Part shown: positions 8,007-16,203 of the stretch, piece after piece
Layout of the letters: every line of letters starts with the position of its first letter
Numbering within the stretch: the first letter of the stretch is position 1
Assembly: GCA_028819255.1 (NCBI GenBank)
Contig: JAPPMB010000064.1
Location: 62,001-126,000, forward strand
Length of the DNA stretch: 64,000 nt
Direction of reading: 5' to 3'
DNA from: Bryobacterales bacterium
Lineage (GTDB): Bacteria; Acidobacteriota; Terriglobia; Bryobacterales; UBA6623
The notes under the pieces: generated by a model
The model's database searches: none
Seen by the model: the letters and a program-made list of their open reading frames with translations, nothing else
What the model was told of the DNA's origin: nothing
Position numbers and translations under genes: made by a program

Positions 8007-9757
8007 CGCCGCGCACGCCGGCCTCCCGGCGGGTGATCCGGGTGGTAGATGCCGTAGGATTTGTGCACGTCCTCGAGGGTCAGCGTTCCCAGCATGACGC
8101 TCGGGTTGACACGACTCGCCACGGGCAATAGAGGGTAGACGGCCAGATGCCGCAGGGCCTGGTCGATCGGAAGGTCGGGGTGCGTCCGCGTGACCGGGCG
8201 GATTCTGAGGCCTTCCCTGATCGTATACTCGCCCCTGCCTTCCTTGATCGCCCGTTCAAGGTCGCGACGGCTCGTCCATCCCCACTGCCCCTGCCGGATT
8301 TCCACGATGAGGGCGTGCTCGCCGATCGCATCCGTCAGGTCCAGGGCCCGCCGGATGCTGAGCTCGTTGGACACGACCCGGTTCTGGTCTCGTCGCATCG
8401 CGTCCTCGACCTGCATCAGGGGGGTTTCCCGGCGCTCATCGACCGAAGGAAGGTCCATCCCGTCCTGGTAGCCGGCGAGCTGAAACACCGACTCGCGCTG
8501 CAGCCGGCGCGAGACCAGGATTCCGATCGTGTTCGCGACCATGACCGGCAGGATGATCTCGTAGCTCGCACTGAGCTCGAACACCATGAAGACCGAAGTC
8601 ATTGGAGCCCGAAAGATGCCGGCGAAGAATGTCCCGATGCCGACCAGCACATAGGCGCCGGTTGAGCTTGTGGCGAACGGCCAGACGAGGTGCGCCAGAC
8701 CGCCCACTCCGCCTCCAAGCGCGGCTCCCACGAACAGCGAGGGAGCCAGCAGACCGCCCGGCGTTCCGCAGCTGAAGCAGAGGGCCATCGTGACGAGCTT
8801 GACAACTCCGAACACCAGCAGCATGTCCCACGGAAAGCGGTCGTGCAGGGCGCCGTCAATGACCCCGTACCCCGCGCCCAGCGTTTCCGGGACCACGAAG
8901 CCCACGAGGCCCACGGCAAGGCCCGCCAGGGCCGGCAGCCACACCCTGCGCCGGTCCGGAATCTGCAGGATCCGTCCGCGGAGCCTGATCGCGTTGCGTG
9001 TGAAGAGCGCAGAGAGGTAGCCGCCGGCAACGCCGATCGCGGCATACACCAACAGCTCGGAGTAGCCGGCAAGCTCGAATTCAGGCACCCGGTACAGGGG
9101 CTCGTCTCCCAGGAACCAGCGGCTCACCACGACCGCCGAGACCGAGGAGAGCACGATGGATCCGAGGACGCCCGCGTTCCATGCGGCGACGACCTCCTCC
9201 ATGACGAACAGCACCGCCGTGATCGGCGTGTTGAAGGCCGCTCCGATGCCCGCCGCCGCGCCGATGGGCGCGATCATGCGCATGTGGTCGCGCGTCAGAT
9301 GGAAGATCCGGCCAAGCAGGGAGGCGATTCCCGCGCCCATTTGCAGCGCGGGGTCCTCAGGTCCCATGGGATTGCCCGTGCCGATGGAGACTGTGCAGGT
9401 GGCGAACTTGCCCAGGACGCTGCGGAACGGGATGTATCCGTCGGATGCGTAGACGGCGGTCTTGGTGTAGTTGACCCCGGTTCCGCGTGCGGTCGGAACG
9501 ACGTACTGGACAACCGCATAGCCCACGAGACCGCCCAAGGCCGGCCATGCCGCCAGGAGATACCTTGAGTTCTGGGAGAGCGAGTGAATCGTATGCCAGT
9601 TGAGGAACTCGATCGATATGTGAAAGCACACGACGACCAGCCCGGAGAAGATCCCGATCACGATCGACAGCAGGAGGAACCGCTGCGGCTCGTCCAGAAC
9701 AGGGCTGACCCTGCTGAACTCGACGATCTTGTCCAGGATGTCTCGGAGCGGTCTCAT
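7997..9757 (-). CDS. CLC-type chloride channel/antiporter with C-terminal CBS region
   Basis: The 586-residue membrane protein has the CLC core. A first-half filter region reads GTGNPMGPEDPALQMGAG, with the glutamate at the gating position, and the second-half motif reads GTPGGLLAPSLFVGAALGG. About ten or more hydrophobic helices span roughly 25-430. The soluble C-terminal part (about 445-575) resembles paired CBS domains (NRVVSNELSIRRALDL..., RIRPVTRTHPDLPIDQAL). It moves chloride, or exchanges chloride for protons, across the inner membrane; the retained glutamate is compatible with a proton-coupled antiporter. ATG at 9757 overlaps the upstream TPR gene's stop as ATGA, indicating translational coupling. 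The Asp in PEDP replaces the usual Gly of the GxEGP motif. Confidence 0.88.
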   Translation of the reverse strand: MRPLRDILDKIVEFSRVSPVLDEPQRFLLLSIVIGIFSGLVVVCFHISIEFLNWHTIHSLSQNSRYLLAAWPALGGLVGYAVVQYVVPTARGTGVNYTKTAVYASDGYIPFRSVLGKFATCTVSIGTGNPMGPEDPALQMGAGIASLLGRIFHLTRDHMRMIAPIGAAAGIGAAFNTPITAVLFVMEEVVAAWNAGVLGSIVLSSVSAVVVSRWFLGDEPLYRVPEFELAGYSELLVYAAIGVAGGYLSALFTRNAIRLRGRILQIPDRRRVWLPALAGLAVGLVGFVVPETLGAGYGVIDGALHDRFPWDMLLVFGVVKLVTMALCFSCGTPGGLLAPSLFVGAALGGGVGGLAHLVWPFATSSTGAYVLVGIGTFFAGIFRAPMTSVFMVFELSASYEIILPVMVANTIGILVSRRLQRESVFQLAGYQDGMDLPSVDERRETPLMQVEDAMRRDQNRVVSNELSIRRALDLTDAIGEHALIVEIRQGQWGWTSRRDLERAIKEGRGEYTIREGLRIRPVTRTHPDLPIDQALRHLAVYPLLPVASRVNPSVMLGTLTLEDVHKSYGIYHPDHPPGGRRARRHP

Positions 9758-10959
9758 CTCGACAACTTGGCCATCACGCGCCAGAAGGGGACGTCCGGGA
9801 CATCTGTCGGCTCGCAGGAGGTGGCGGCGATGCTCCAGATCTGCTCGGCGAGCTGGATGTTCGACTCGACGGCGGCAGCGCTCGCCCGCCGCCGAGTTGC
9901 TTCGAGGACGGATTCGGCCGCGCTGACCGTGTCGACCTGCTCCGGCGGCAGCACAGGCAGGGGACCGACGAAGCTGTGGCCGAGCGGGTTGCGGCAGGAT
10001 GAGAGCCCGTCCATCGCCCGGTCGATGAGCACCAGGCTCCTCCGGAACCGTTCGTCCAGCGTGATGCCGCGGCGGGTCGGGTCCAGGGCGATGATGCGGG
10101 TGCAGAGCTCCGCCCGCTCGGCCGTTTCGTCGTCCTGGCGCGCGAGCTGGGCCCGGTTGTAGTGTGTTCTGGCCGTCAGGTAGTTGCCCAGCTCGAACTC
10201 GGCGTCCGCACGTCCCAGCAGCAGCTGCCGGTTTCTGGGGTCGCTGACCAACAGGGACCGGAACAGCGAGGAGGCACGGTCGTACAGGCCCTGCCGCAGC
10301 AGCAGGACCGCGAGGCGAGTCCTGATGGCTGCGTTGCTCGGCGCGATTTCCGCCAGGTCGAGAAGCTCGGCAGTGAGTTGCTGATCGCGGCCACTGCTCT
10401 CCAGCAAGTCCACCAGCTCCAGCCGCATGTCGATGCGCGCATCCTCGGTCGCGTCGTCCCACCGGCCGTGAAAGGCGGTCCGGTAGTACGAGACGGCTTC
10501 GTCGATCCGATCCTCGCGCGCCGACAGCCGCGCGAGCAGGAGGTTCACGATTCCCGATGTCGGGTCCACGGAGCGGAGCCCGCTGAGATGCCTCTCCGTT
10601 TCCGTGTATCGGCCAGAGGCGATCAGGGCGCGGGAGAGCTCGAGTCGATACGTCGGGTTGTCACGGGAGTACAGGAGGGCGTCCCGGTAGCGGCTAATGG
10701 CCTCGTCGTAGTGCTCCGTGGCCATTTCGCTCTGCGCGGCCTCGAAATAGAGCCTTCCGCGCTCCTCTCCTTCCGCCTTGAACGAGCGCGCGTAATACCA
10801 CGTCAGAACGAAGATCACGGCCATGACGGCAAATACGGTGACGAGGATCCGCGGTGACGCGCCTTCGGCAATCGAGGCCCTGCCTCGGCAGTACGGGCAC
10901 TCTGCTCCGAGATGCGGAACCTCGTTGCGGCAAATCCTGCAGGTGTAGCGCTGGGCCAT
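9754..10959 (-). CDS. Zinc-ribbon, single-helix membrane TPR protein
   Basis: The 401-residue protein opens with a zinc ribbon (C7-x2-C10 and C21-x2-C24). One transmembrane helix follows (about 36-58), then a long stretch of TPR-like helical repeats (about 65-300: HYDEAISRYRDALLYSRDNPTYRLELSRALIASGRY and onward). The C-terminal third has no recognised domain. A scaffold for protein contacts at the inner membrane is the likely role. Its stop overlaps the start of the CLC gene, so the two are made together and may work together. The start at Met 10959 sits directly before the ribbon. A TATCCT -10-like hexamer lies at 10985-10990 on the minus strand. Confidence 0.7.
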   Translation of the reverse strand: MAQRYTCRICRNEVPHLGAECPYCRGRASIAEGASPRILVTVFAVMAVIFVLTWYYARSFKAEGEERGRLYFEAAQSEMATEHYDEAISRYRDALLYSRDNPTYRLELSRALIASGRYTETERHLSGLRSVDPTSGIVNLLLARLSAREDRIDEAVSYYRTAFHGRWDDATEDARIDMRLELVDLLESSGRDQQLTAELLDLAEIAPSNAAIRTRLAVLLLRQGLYDRASSLFRSLLVSDPRNRQLLLGRADAEFELGNYLTARTHYNRAQLARQDDETAERAELCTRIIALDPTRRGITLDERFRRSLVLIDRAMDGLSSCRNPLGHSFVGPLPVLPPEQVDTVSAAESVLEATRRRASAAAVESNIQLAEQIWSIAATSCEPTDVPDVPFWRVMAKLSR

Positions 10960-11138
10960 CGGGAGTGGTGGTGGGGCTCTTCTCAGGATAGGAAACCCCG
11001 GGGCGCCCAAGTCGGAAAGGCTCGGTCGGCACGCCGCTCAGCCCGGTTCCGGGGCTCTCGGTTCCAACGCCGGTGAGGGACGACCGCCGCCACGTCCGTG
11101 AACTCCCCCCGAGCGAAGCATTTCAGCCCAACAAAGCT

Positions 11139-11173
11139 CTGGACACCGCGCAAGCAAGCACCGCAGTGTCCAG
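11139..11173 (-). terminator. Hairpin downstream of the YhaN-like gene
   Basis: CTGGACAC and GTGTCCAG form a perfect 8-bp stem around a 19-nt loop, about 50 nt after the stop of the YhaN-like gene. A smaller GAGGC/GCCTC hairpin lies nearer the stop (11202-11220). The stretch after the stem on the minus strand (AGCTTTGTT) is only partly U-rich. Confidence 0.3.
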
Positions 11174-11224
11174 CCGGCATGCCTTGCTCTCGGACTGGAG
11201 AGAGGCGAAAGCCTTGCCTCAGGC

Positions 11225-14200
11225 TCAAAGATGCGCGATACGGACCGAGGACGGCACCGCCAGACTGGCGACTTCGGCAAGGTGCTCGTGGTGTGTGAAG
11301 TAAATCACCTGGCACGTCCGCGCAAGCTCCGCGAGCACACGAAAGCCGGCGCCTGATCGCTGGTCGTCAAAGTTGATGAGCAGATCGTCCGCGATGAACG
11401 GGAGAGGCTGGGCACCCTCCAGATAGTGTTCCAGTGCGGCGACCCGCAGAGCGAGATAGAGCTGGTCCGCTGCGCCGGAACTCATCCCGTTGACTTCAAC
11501 CCTCTCGCCGCCCGGGCGACGGCCTACAAGTCTGGTCTGGTCCTTCTCGTCGAAGTCGAGTTCCAATGACTGGAACGAGCGCAAGGTCAGCGCGGAGAAG
11601 AGCTCTCCGGCTCGCTTGAGCATAGGACCCTGCCGTTCGCGACGATTCCGCTCGATCGCCCACTGCAGGAGCAGCGACGTGGCGCGGGCGCGAACGTACT
11701 GCGCTGCGATCCCGCCGATTTCGGCGAGCGCCTCCTGACGGGCGCCCTCCGCCACCGCAGCGGCGTCGCTCCCGCCCACAGCGGAGAACTGGGTTTCGGC
11801 CTCGCGCAGGCTGTCGCGCGCCACGAGCTGTCGCTTGCGGAGTTCCTCGATCCTAATTCGCAGCTCCTCCTCACGGGAAGCAGCCTTGTCAAGGTCGACC
11901 CCTCGGCACTCGTCCTGGATCTCGGCGACCGACAGGCCGTCCCCGTCCCCCTCGAGGGTCCTGATCACTTCCGACAATCGCGATCGACAGGTGCCGGCAC
12001 GCTCGGCCTTGTCGATCTCGAGCTTCAGCCCATCGACGGTCTCGACCCCTGCCAGGGCCTGCAGGGCGATGATTCCCTCCTGGGCGTTCCGCCTGGCCTC
12101 AATCTGGCGATTCAGGCGCTGTTCCACCTTCCTGATCTCCCTGTCCTTCGCCAGGGCGTCCTTGCGGGTCTGGCGACTGTGCTCGAGACGACCCCGCAGC
12201 TCCGGCACCACCTCGTCAGGACCCATCGTGGCCAGGTCGGGCGCAACCGATCTCACGACATTGCGCAAGTCCCTCTCGAAGTCCTCGATGTCCCTGCGCA
12301 TCAGGAGGATCCGCTTGTCCCGCAGATTGGCGATCTCGGCCCCGACAAGCCGCATGTCATCGATCACGCCGAGCTGGGCTCCGACCGACTCGGGATCCGA
12401 GTTGGGCGGGAGGCCCAGGCCCCTCGCTGCCTTCGACCATTTCCCCTGCCACTCCTTCTCAGCGGAAAAGGCCCGCTCGGTCTGCTCGCGCTTGATCCTG
12501 ACTTCGGCCTCCTCCTGACGCAGTCCGGCTTCAAGGTCGGCCCTTGTCTTCTTTGACTGCTCGCGCCGTTGCAGCTCCGCGGACGCCAGATCGAGCAGCG
12601 CAGGGAGGCCTCTGGCCCGCATGGGTGCCGGGTCGATTCCAAGCAATCGCAGTTCGGCTGAAACCGACTCGGATGCACGCTCCTCCAGCTTGCGCAGCAT
12701 CGCCAGCTTCTGCCCGATTTGAGACTGCCTCGCAATGGCCTGGCGCAGGCTGTCCCGCGTTTCGAGCCATGCAAGCATCAGGTCCGGGCTCAATGGCGTG
12801 ATCGGCGCATCGGCCCACATTTCCCGCCAGGCCCGGTCCAGGACCCCCGAAGATGCCGAAAAGCGGCGGTGCTCGTCCTCGAGAGTGCCCAGCTTCTGGC
12901 GGGCGTCCTCCATCGACTGGCTGACCTGCTCCAGGCGAGCGGCCTGGCTCGCCGTTTCGACGCTGCGGTCCGCCGCGCCGTCAGCCGCCCGAACCGCGTC
13001 CTCGTAGGCCTCCGCCAGATTCGCCGCGCCGCGCTTGAACCGCCTGCTTTCTTCCTCGGCCACCGGCTGGCCGGCGATGTGCTTGCGGCGTATCAGGTCC
13101 CAGCCGAAGTCTCGGGTCTCCCGAAGATCGAGCACGTCCTTCCGGCTGACGGGTCGGTCGTTCGTCCGGATCCGGTCGCGGCGGCTCCGAAGCTGGACCA
13201 GGTTGGATCTCGTTGAGTCCAGACGGTCCTTGCAGTCCGCCATCTGGTGGCTGAGGTTCCTCCTCGTGTCCCTGTGAACCTGCACCTCCGCCTTCGTGGG
13301 CGCCGCCAGCGTCCGCGCGACTTCGACGGACTCCGGCCTTGGCCGCAGCACGCCGAATAGGTGCCGGACTTCTTCCTGCGCCCTTGCGAGGTCGGTGGCG
13401 GCCTCCCGCACCTGTGAGCCGATGTCCCCGAAATCGCGCTTCGTTGCGGCAGTTACGGCCGAGAGGCCCCGCACATCGGCCGGAACCGGAGTCTCGTCCA
13501 GCCGGCGCCTGCCCTCCGCGAGCCGCGATTCGGCCTCTCGCAGTGCCTTCCTTGTCGACCTGATCTCCGCCAGACGCGAGGTGCGTCGATTGAGCAGATG
13601 CCTCGCCCGATTGACCGCAGCCCTCGAGGGAATGCGTGCCAGCAGATCCGAGGCCCGTTCGTCGCTCCAGCCCAGCTCCCCGGAATGATCGCGAAGCCTG
13701 CGCTCCTCGGCCTCCATCTCGGCTTCCCGCTTCGGGAGGTCGCTCCGCTCCTTCTGAACCTGGATCCAGCGCTCGTAGATGCGGTCGATCTCGCTGGACC
13801 GAAGCAGTGCTGACTGGTCCCAGCGGAGTTCCTTGCGCTCGGTTCTCGCCCGCCGGATATCCTCGTCGAGCATCTCGATCTGGCGATCCGCCACCCGGAT
13901 GTCCCGCTCGGAGTTCGATAGGGTCCGCCTTGCGTCGGAAGGGAGCTCCGGAGTGGCGCCGAGGCGCTCGATCTCCGCATCGAGCTCGGTTTTCTCGTTG
14001 ACGAAGCGCTTCAGCCTTCGGGTCCGGCCAAGTCTTCGCAGGTCGGCTTCGCCGGCCTCCAGCAGACTCCGCAGCTCCTCGTACTCGGCCCTGCAGGTCT
14101 CTTCCTTGGACTTCAGCTCGTTCCACTTCCTCGCCGTGAGCTTGTGTGCGCGCAAGTCGGCCTCGGCTGCCTTCCGCCTGTCGTCGGCGATATAGAATCT

Positions 14201-14746
14201 GCGCTTGGCCGATCGCCTCTTGCTCCACAGCAGGTCAGCCTCCTTGTCCAGTTCGAGGCGTCGCCTGCTCAGGTCCTGGAATCCGGAGCGGGCCGCGAAC
14301 AGTGCTTCACCGACATCCCCTCTCGCTTCGAGGATCTCCTGGCCTCCCTTGCGGAGACGCGCATGGTCCAGACTGAACATGCGCTGCAGCCGATCGCGGC
14401 TGGCGTCCCCGACGAAGGGCGCGAGGGCGCTGTCGCCGGCCGGGAATGCGACGCCGTCGGCGCTCAGCAGCGTCTTCTTCCTTCCCTTCCGGCGCTGGAC
14501 CGCCAGACTGCTCCCGTTCGACTCGAGAGTCCCTCCGATCCGCATGTCCCTGTAGCCGTGCAGGAACCCCATCGGCGAGCGCATGGGAATCCCGAACAGA
14601 AGGTCTTCGACCGCCGACATGACTGTCGACTTCCCCGCCTCGTTCCGCCCCACGATGACGTGCAGGTCGGGCTTGCAGGCCGGAAAGTCAATGCCTTCGT
14701 CCGTGAAGCAGCCGTAGCGCGTCAGGTCGATTCGCCGTATCCGCAT
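11225..14746 (-). CDS. YhaN/SbcC-like SMC-type ATPase
   Basis: The 1173-residue protein has an ABC/SMC ATPase head split by long coiled coils. Walker A is GRNEAGKST (33-41) in a YhaN-type N-terminus, Arg/Glu-rich coiled coil fills roughly 180-1000, and the C-terminal lobe carries the signature SSGAADQL and Walker B FIADDLLINFDD (about 1089-1125) with a closing His loop (FTHHEH). It lacks an evident zinc hook Cys-x-x-Cys, as in YhaN relatives. With the nuclease gene 3 nt upstream it should form a DNA double-strand-end processing complex analogous to SbcCD/Mre11-Rad50. DNA repair is the likely role. Confidence 0.87.
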   Translation of the reverse strand: MRIRRIDLTRYGCFTDEGIDFPACKPDLHVIVGRNEAGKSTVMSAVEDLLFGIPMRSPMGFLHGYRDMRIGGTLESNGSSLAVQRRKGRKKTLLSADGVAFPAGDSALAPFVGDASRDRLQRMFSLDHARLRKGGQEILEARGDVGEALFAARSGFQDLSRRRLELDKEADLLWSKRRSAKRRFYIADDRRKAAEADLRAHKLTARKWNELKSKEETCRAEYEELRSLLEAGEADLRRLGRTRRLKRFVNEKTELDAEIERLGATPELPSDARRTLSNSERDIRVADRQIEMLDEDIRRARTERKELRWDQSALLRSSEIDRIYERWIQVQKERSDLPKREAEMEAEERRLRDHSGELGWSDERASDLLARIPSRAAVNRARHLLNRRTSRLAEIRSTRKALREAESRLAEGRRRLDETPVPADVRGLSAVTAATKRDFGDIGSQVREAATDLARAQEEVRHLFGVLRPRPESVEVARTLAAPTKAEVQVHRDTRRNLSHQMADCKDRLDSTRSNLVQLRSRRDRIRTNDRPVSRKDVLDLRETRDFGWDLIRRKHIAGQPVAEEESRRFKRGAANLAEAYEDAVRAADGAADRSVETASQAARLEQVSQSMEDARQKLGTLEDEHRRFSASSGVLDRAWREMWADAPITPLSPDLMLAWLETRDSLRQAIARQSQIGQKLAMLRKLEERASESVSAELRLLGIDPAPMRARGLPALLDLASAELQRREQSKKTRADLEAGLRQEEAEVRIKREQTERAFSAEKEWQGKWSKAARGLGLPPNSDPESVGAQLGVIDDMRLVGAEIANLRDKRILLMRRDIEDFERDLRNVVRSVAPDLATMGPDEVVPELRGRLEHSRQTRKDALAKDREIRKVEQRLNRQIEARRNAQEGIIALQALAGVETVDGLKLEIDKAERAGTCRSRLSEVIRTLEGDGDGLSVAEIQDECRGVDLDKAASREEELRIRIEELRKRQLVARDSLREAETQFSAVGGSDAAAVAEGARQEALAEIGGIAAQYVRARATSLLLQWAIERNRRERQGPMLKRAGELFSALTLRSFQSLELDFDEKDQTRLVGRRPGGERVEVNGMSSGAADQLYLALRVAALEHYLEGAQPLPFIADDLLINFDDQRSGAGFRVLAELARTCQVIYFTHHEHLAEVASLAVPSSVRIAHL

Positions 14747-14749
14747 CGT

Positions 14750-16012
14750 TCACTCCCCTGTCGCTGTCAGTCTGGCCAGCGCGTATCGTCCAGCCAGTGT
14801 CACGAGCTGGTCGTAGTCGCTGTCCGCGGCTGCGCGGAGCATCTCGTCGTCCGCGCCTTCGCGGACTTCGTGGGGAAGCCGGCGGATCAGTTCGCCGATG
14901 TGCTTCTGCAGGCCCTCGCGCAGTTCCTCGTCCTTGGCAGCCACGCCGATGTCCCCCAGCACGTCCGCCGCGGAGGCCCCGTCCGTCGCGTTTCGCGGCG
15001 ATTCCGTCCTGACCACCAGTCGCTCGATCCACGCCCGCCCGTCGCCCAGGCCTTCGGCCGTCGCCCGGGCCTCGGCGAGGAGTCTTTCCTCGGAGGCCAG
15101 AGCGAGGCTGTGGGCCTCGGTGCGGCCTGTGAGCTCGATCCGGCAGGCGAGCAGTCGGCCGTCCGACCTCTCTTCCGCAGCCTCCTCGACCCGGTCGCGG
15201 ATGGCATCGCACAGATCCTGGAATGCCACGCAGTCCTCGGCCGGCACTTTCACGACCTCCCAGCGCACTAGGTCCACCTGAAACGCCTCGACGCCGGACA
15301 CCGCCCCGTCCTCGACGCTGACGAGGAAGGCGCCCTTCGGGCCGGTCTCTCGGATGTGGCGGCCCTGCAGCACACCGGAATACACGACGTACGGCCGGCG
15401 GTGATGGACGGCGGGGGCGTGCACGTGGCCCAGCGCCCAGTAGTCGTATCCCTTGTTAACAAGGTCGTCGAGCGAGCACGGTGCGTAGTTGGCATGGCCT
15501 TCCGTGCCTGCAAGCGACGTGTGCAGCAGGCCGATGTTGACGTCTCCAGGCACTCGCGGCGGATAGGACCGCGCGAGGTTGTCGCTGACGTCCCGCCTCC
15601 CGAAGCTCTGGCCGTGGAGTGCAACGCCCAGCTCGGGGATTCTCTTCGTTTCGGGCTTGCGGTGGGAGAAGATCTTCACGTTGTCCGGGAGGGCCAGCTT
15701 GCGCCGGACCTGGTTTGCAGCGTCGTGGTTGCCATAGATCAGGTAGACATCGACGCCGGCCTTCCGGAGGCGCGCCGCTTCGCGAACGAAGAACAGACCG
15801 GTCTGATAGTCCTGCCAGTCGCGGTCGTATAGATCGCCCGCGATCAGCAGGAACGACGCCCCCTCCTCGATGGTCCGGCTGACCAGCGCGGTGAAGGCCT
15901 CCCCCGTCGCCCTGCGGATCAGGGCCACGGCGGCGCTGTCCTGCCCTGTCAGGCCCCTCAGCGGGCTGTCCAGATGAATGTCGGCGGAGTGTACGAACCG
16001 AAACGACTGCAT
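14750..16012 (-). CDS. YhaO/SbcD-like DNA repair nuclease (calcineurin-type phosphoesterase)
   Basis: The 420-residue protein carries the dimetal phosphoesterase motifs of Mre11/SbcD in order: D11-x-H13 (SADIHLD), GDLYD with D60, GNHD at 94-97, and a later GHVH (in WALGHVHAP). The C-terminal 150 residues are the less conserved cap that would contact its ATPase partner. It is followed after 3 nt by the YhaN-like gene, so the pair forms one operon and probably one nuclease complex acting on DNA ends. A Shine-Dalgarno-like GGGAGG lies about 8 nt before the ATG. Confidence 0.88.
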   Translation of the reverse strand: MQSFRFVHSADIHLDSPLRGLTGQDSAAVALIRRATGEAFTALVSRTIEEGASFLLIAGDLYDRDWQDYQTGLFFVREAARLRKAGVDVYLIYGNHDAANQVRRKLALPDNVKIFSHRKPETKRIPELGVALHGQSFGRRDVSDNLARSYPPRVPGDVNIGLLHTSLAGTEGHANYAPCSLDDLVNKGYDYWALGHVHAPAVHHRRPYVVYSGVLQGRHIRETGPKGAFLVSVEDGAVSGVEAFQVDLVRWEVVKVPAEDCVAFQDLCDAIRDRVEEAAEERSDGRLLACRIELTGRTEAHSLALASEERLLAEARATAEGLGDGRAWIERLVVRTESPRNATDGASAADVLGDIGVAAKDEELREGLQKHIGELIRRLPHEVREGADDEMLRAAADSDYDQLVTLAGRYALARLTATGE

Positions 16013-16203
16013 GGAGCGATGCCTCCCAACTTCCTTCCGCGACCGATTCCGGGGCAGTGCGCGTTACGTGGCCGCGAGCATACCGATCCCGTACATGTGC
16101 AATAACTGGTCTTTAGCGAGTATCGCACATCCCGCTCGATGCGTGTCGACAAACTGCCGCCGTGTCGTGGTTCCCCGCAATGCAGACTCCGGGATACCGC
16201 CGG

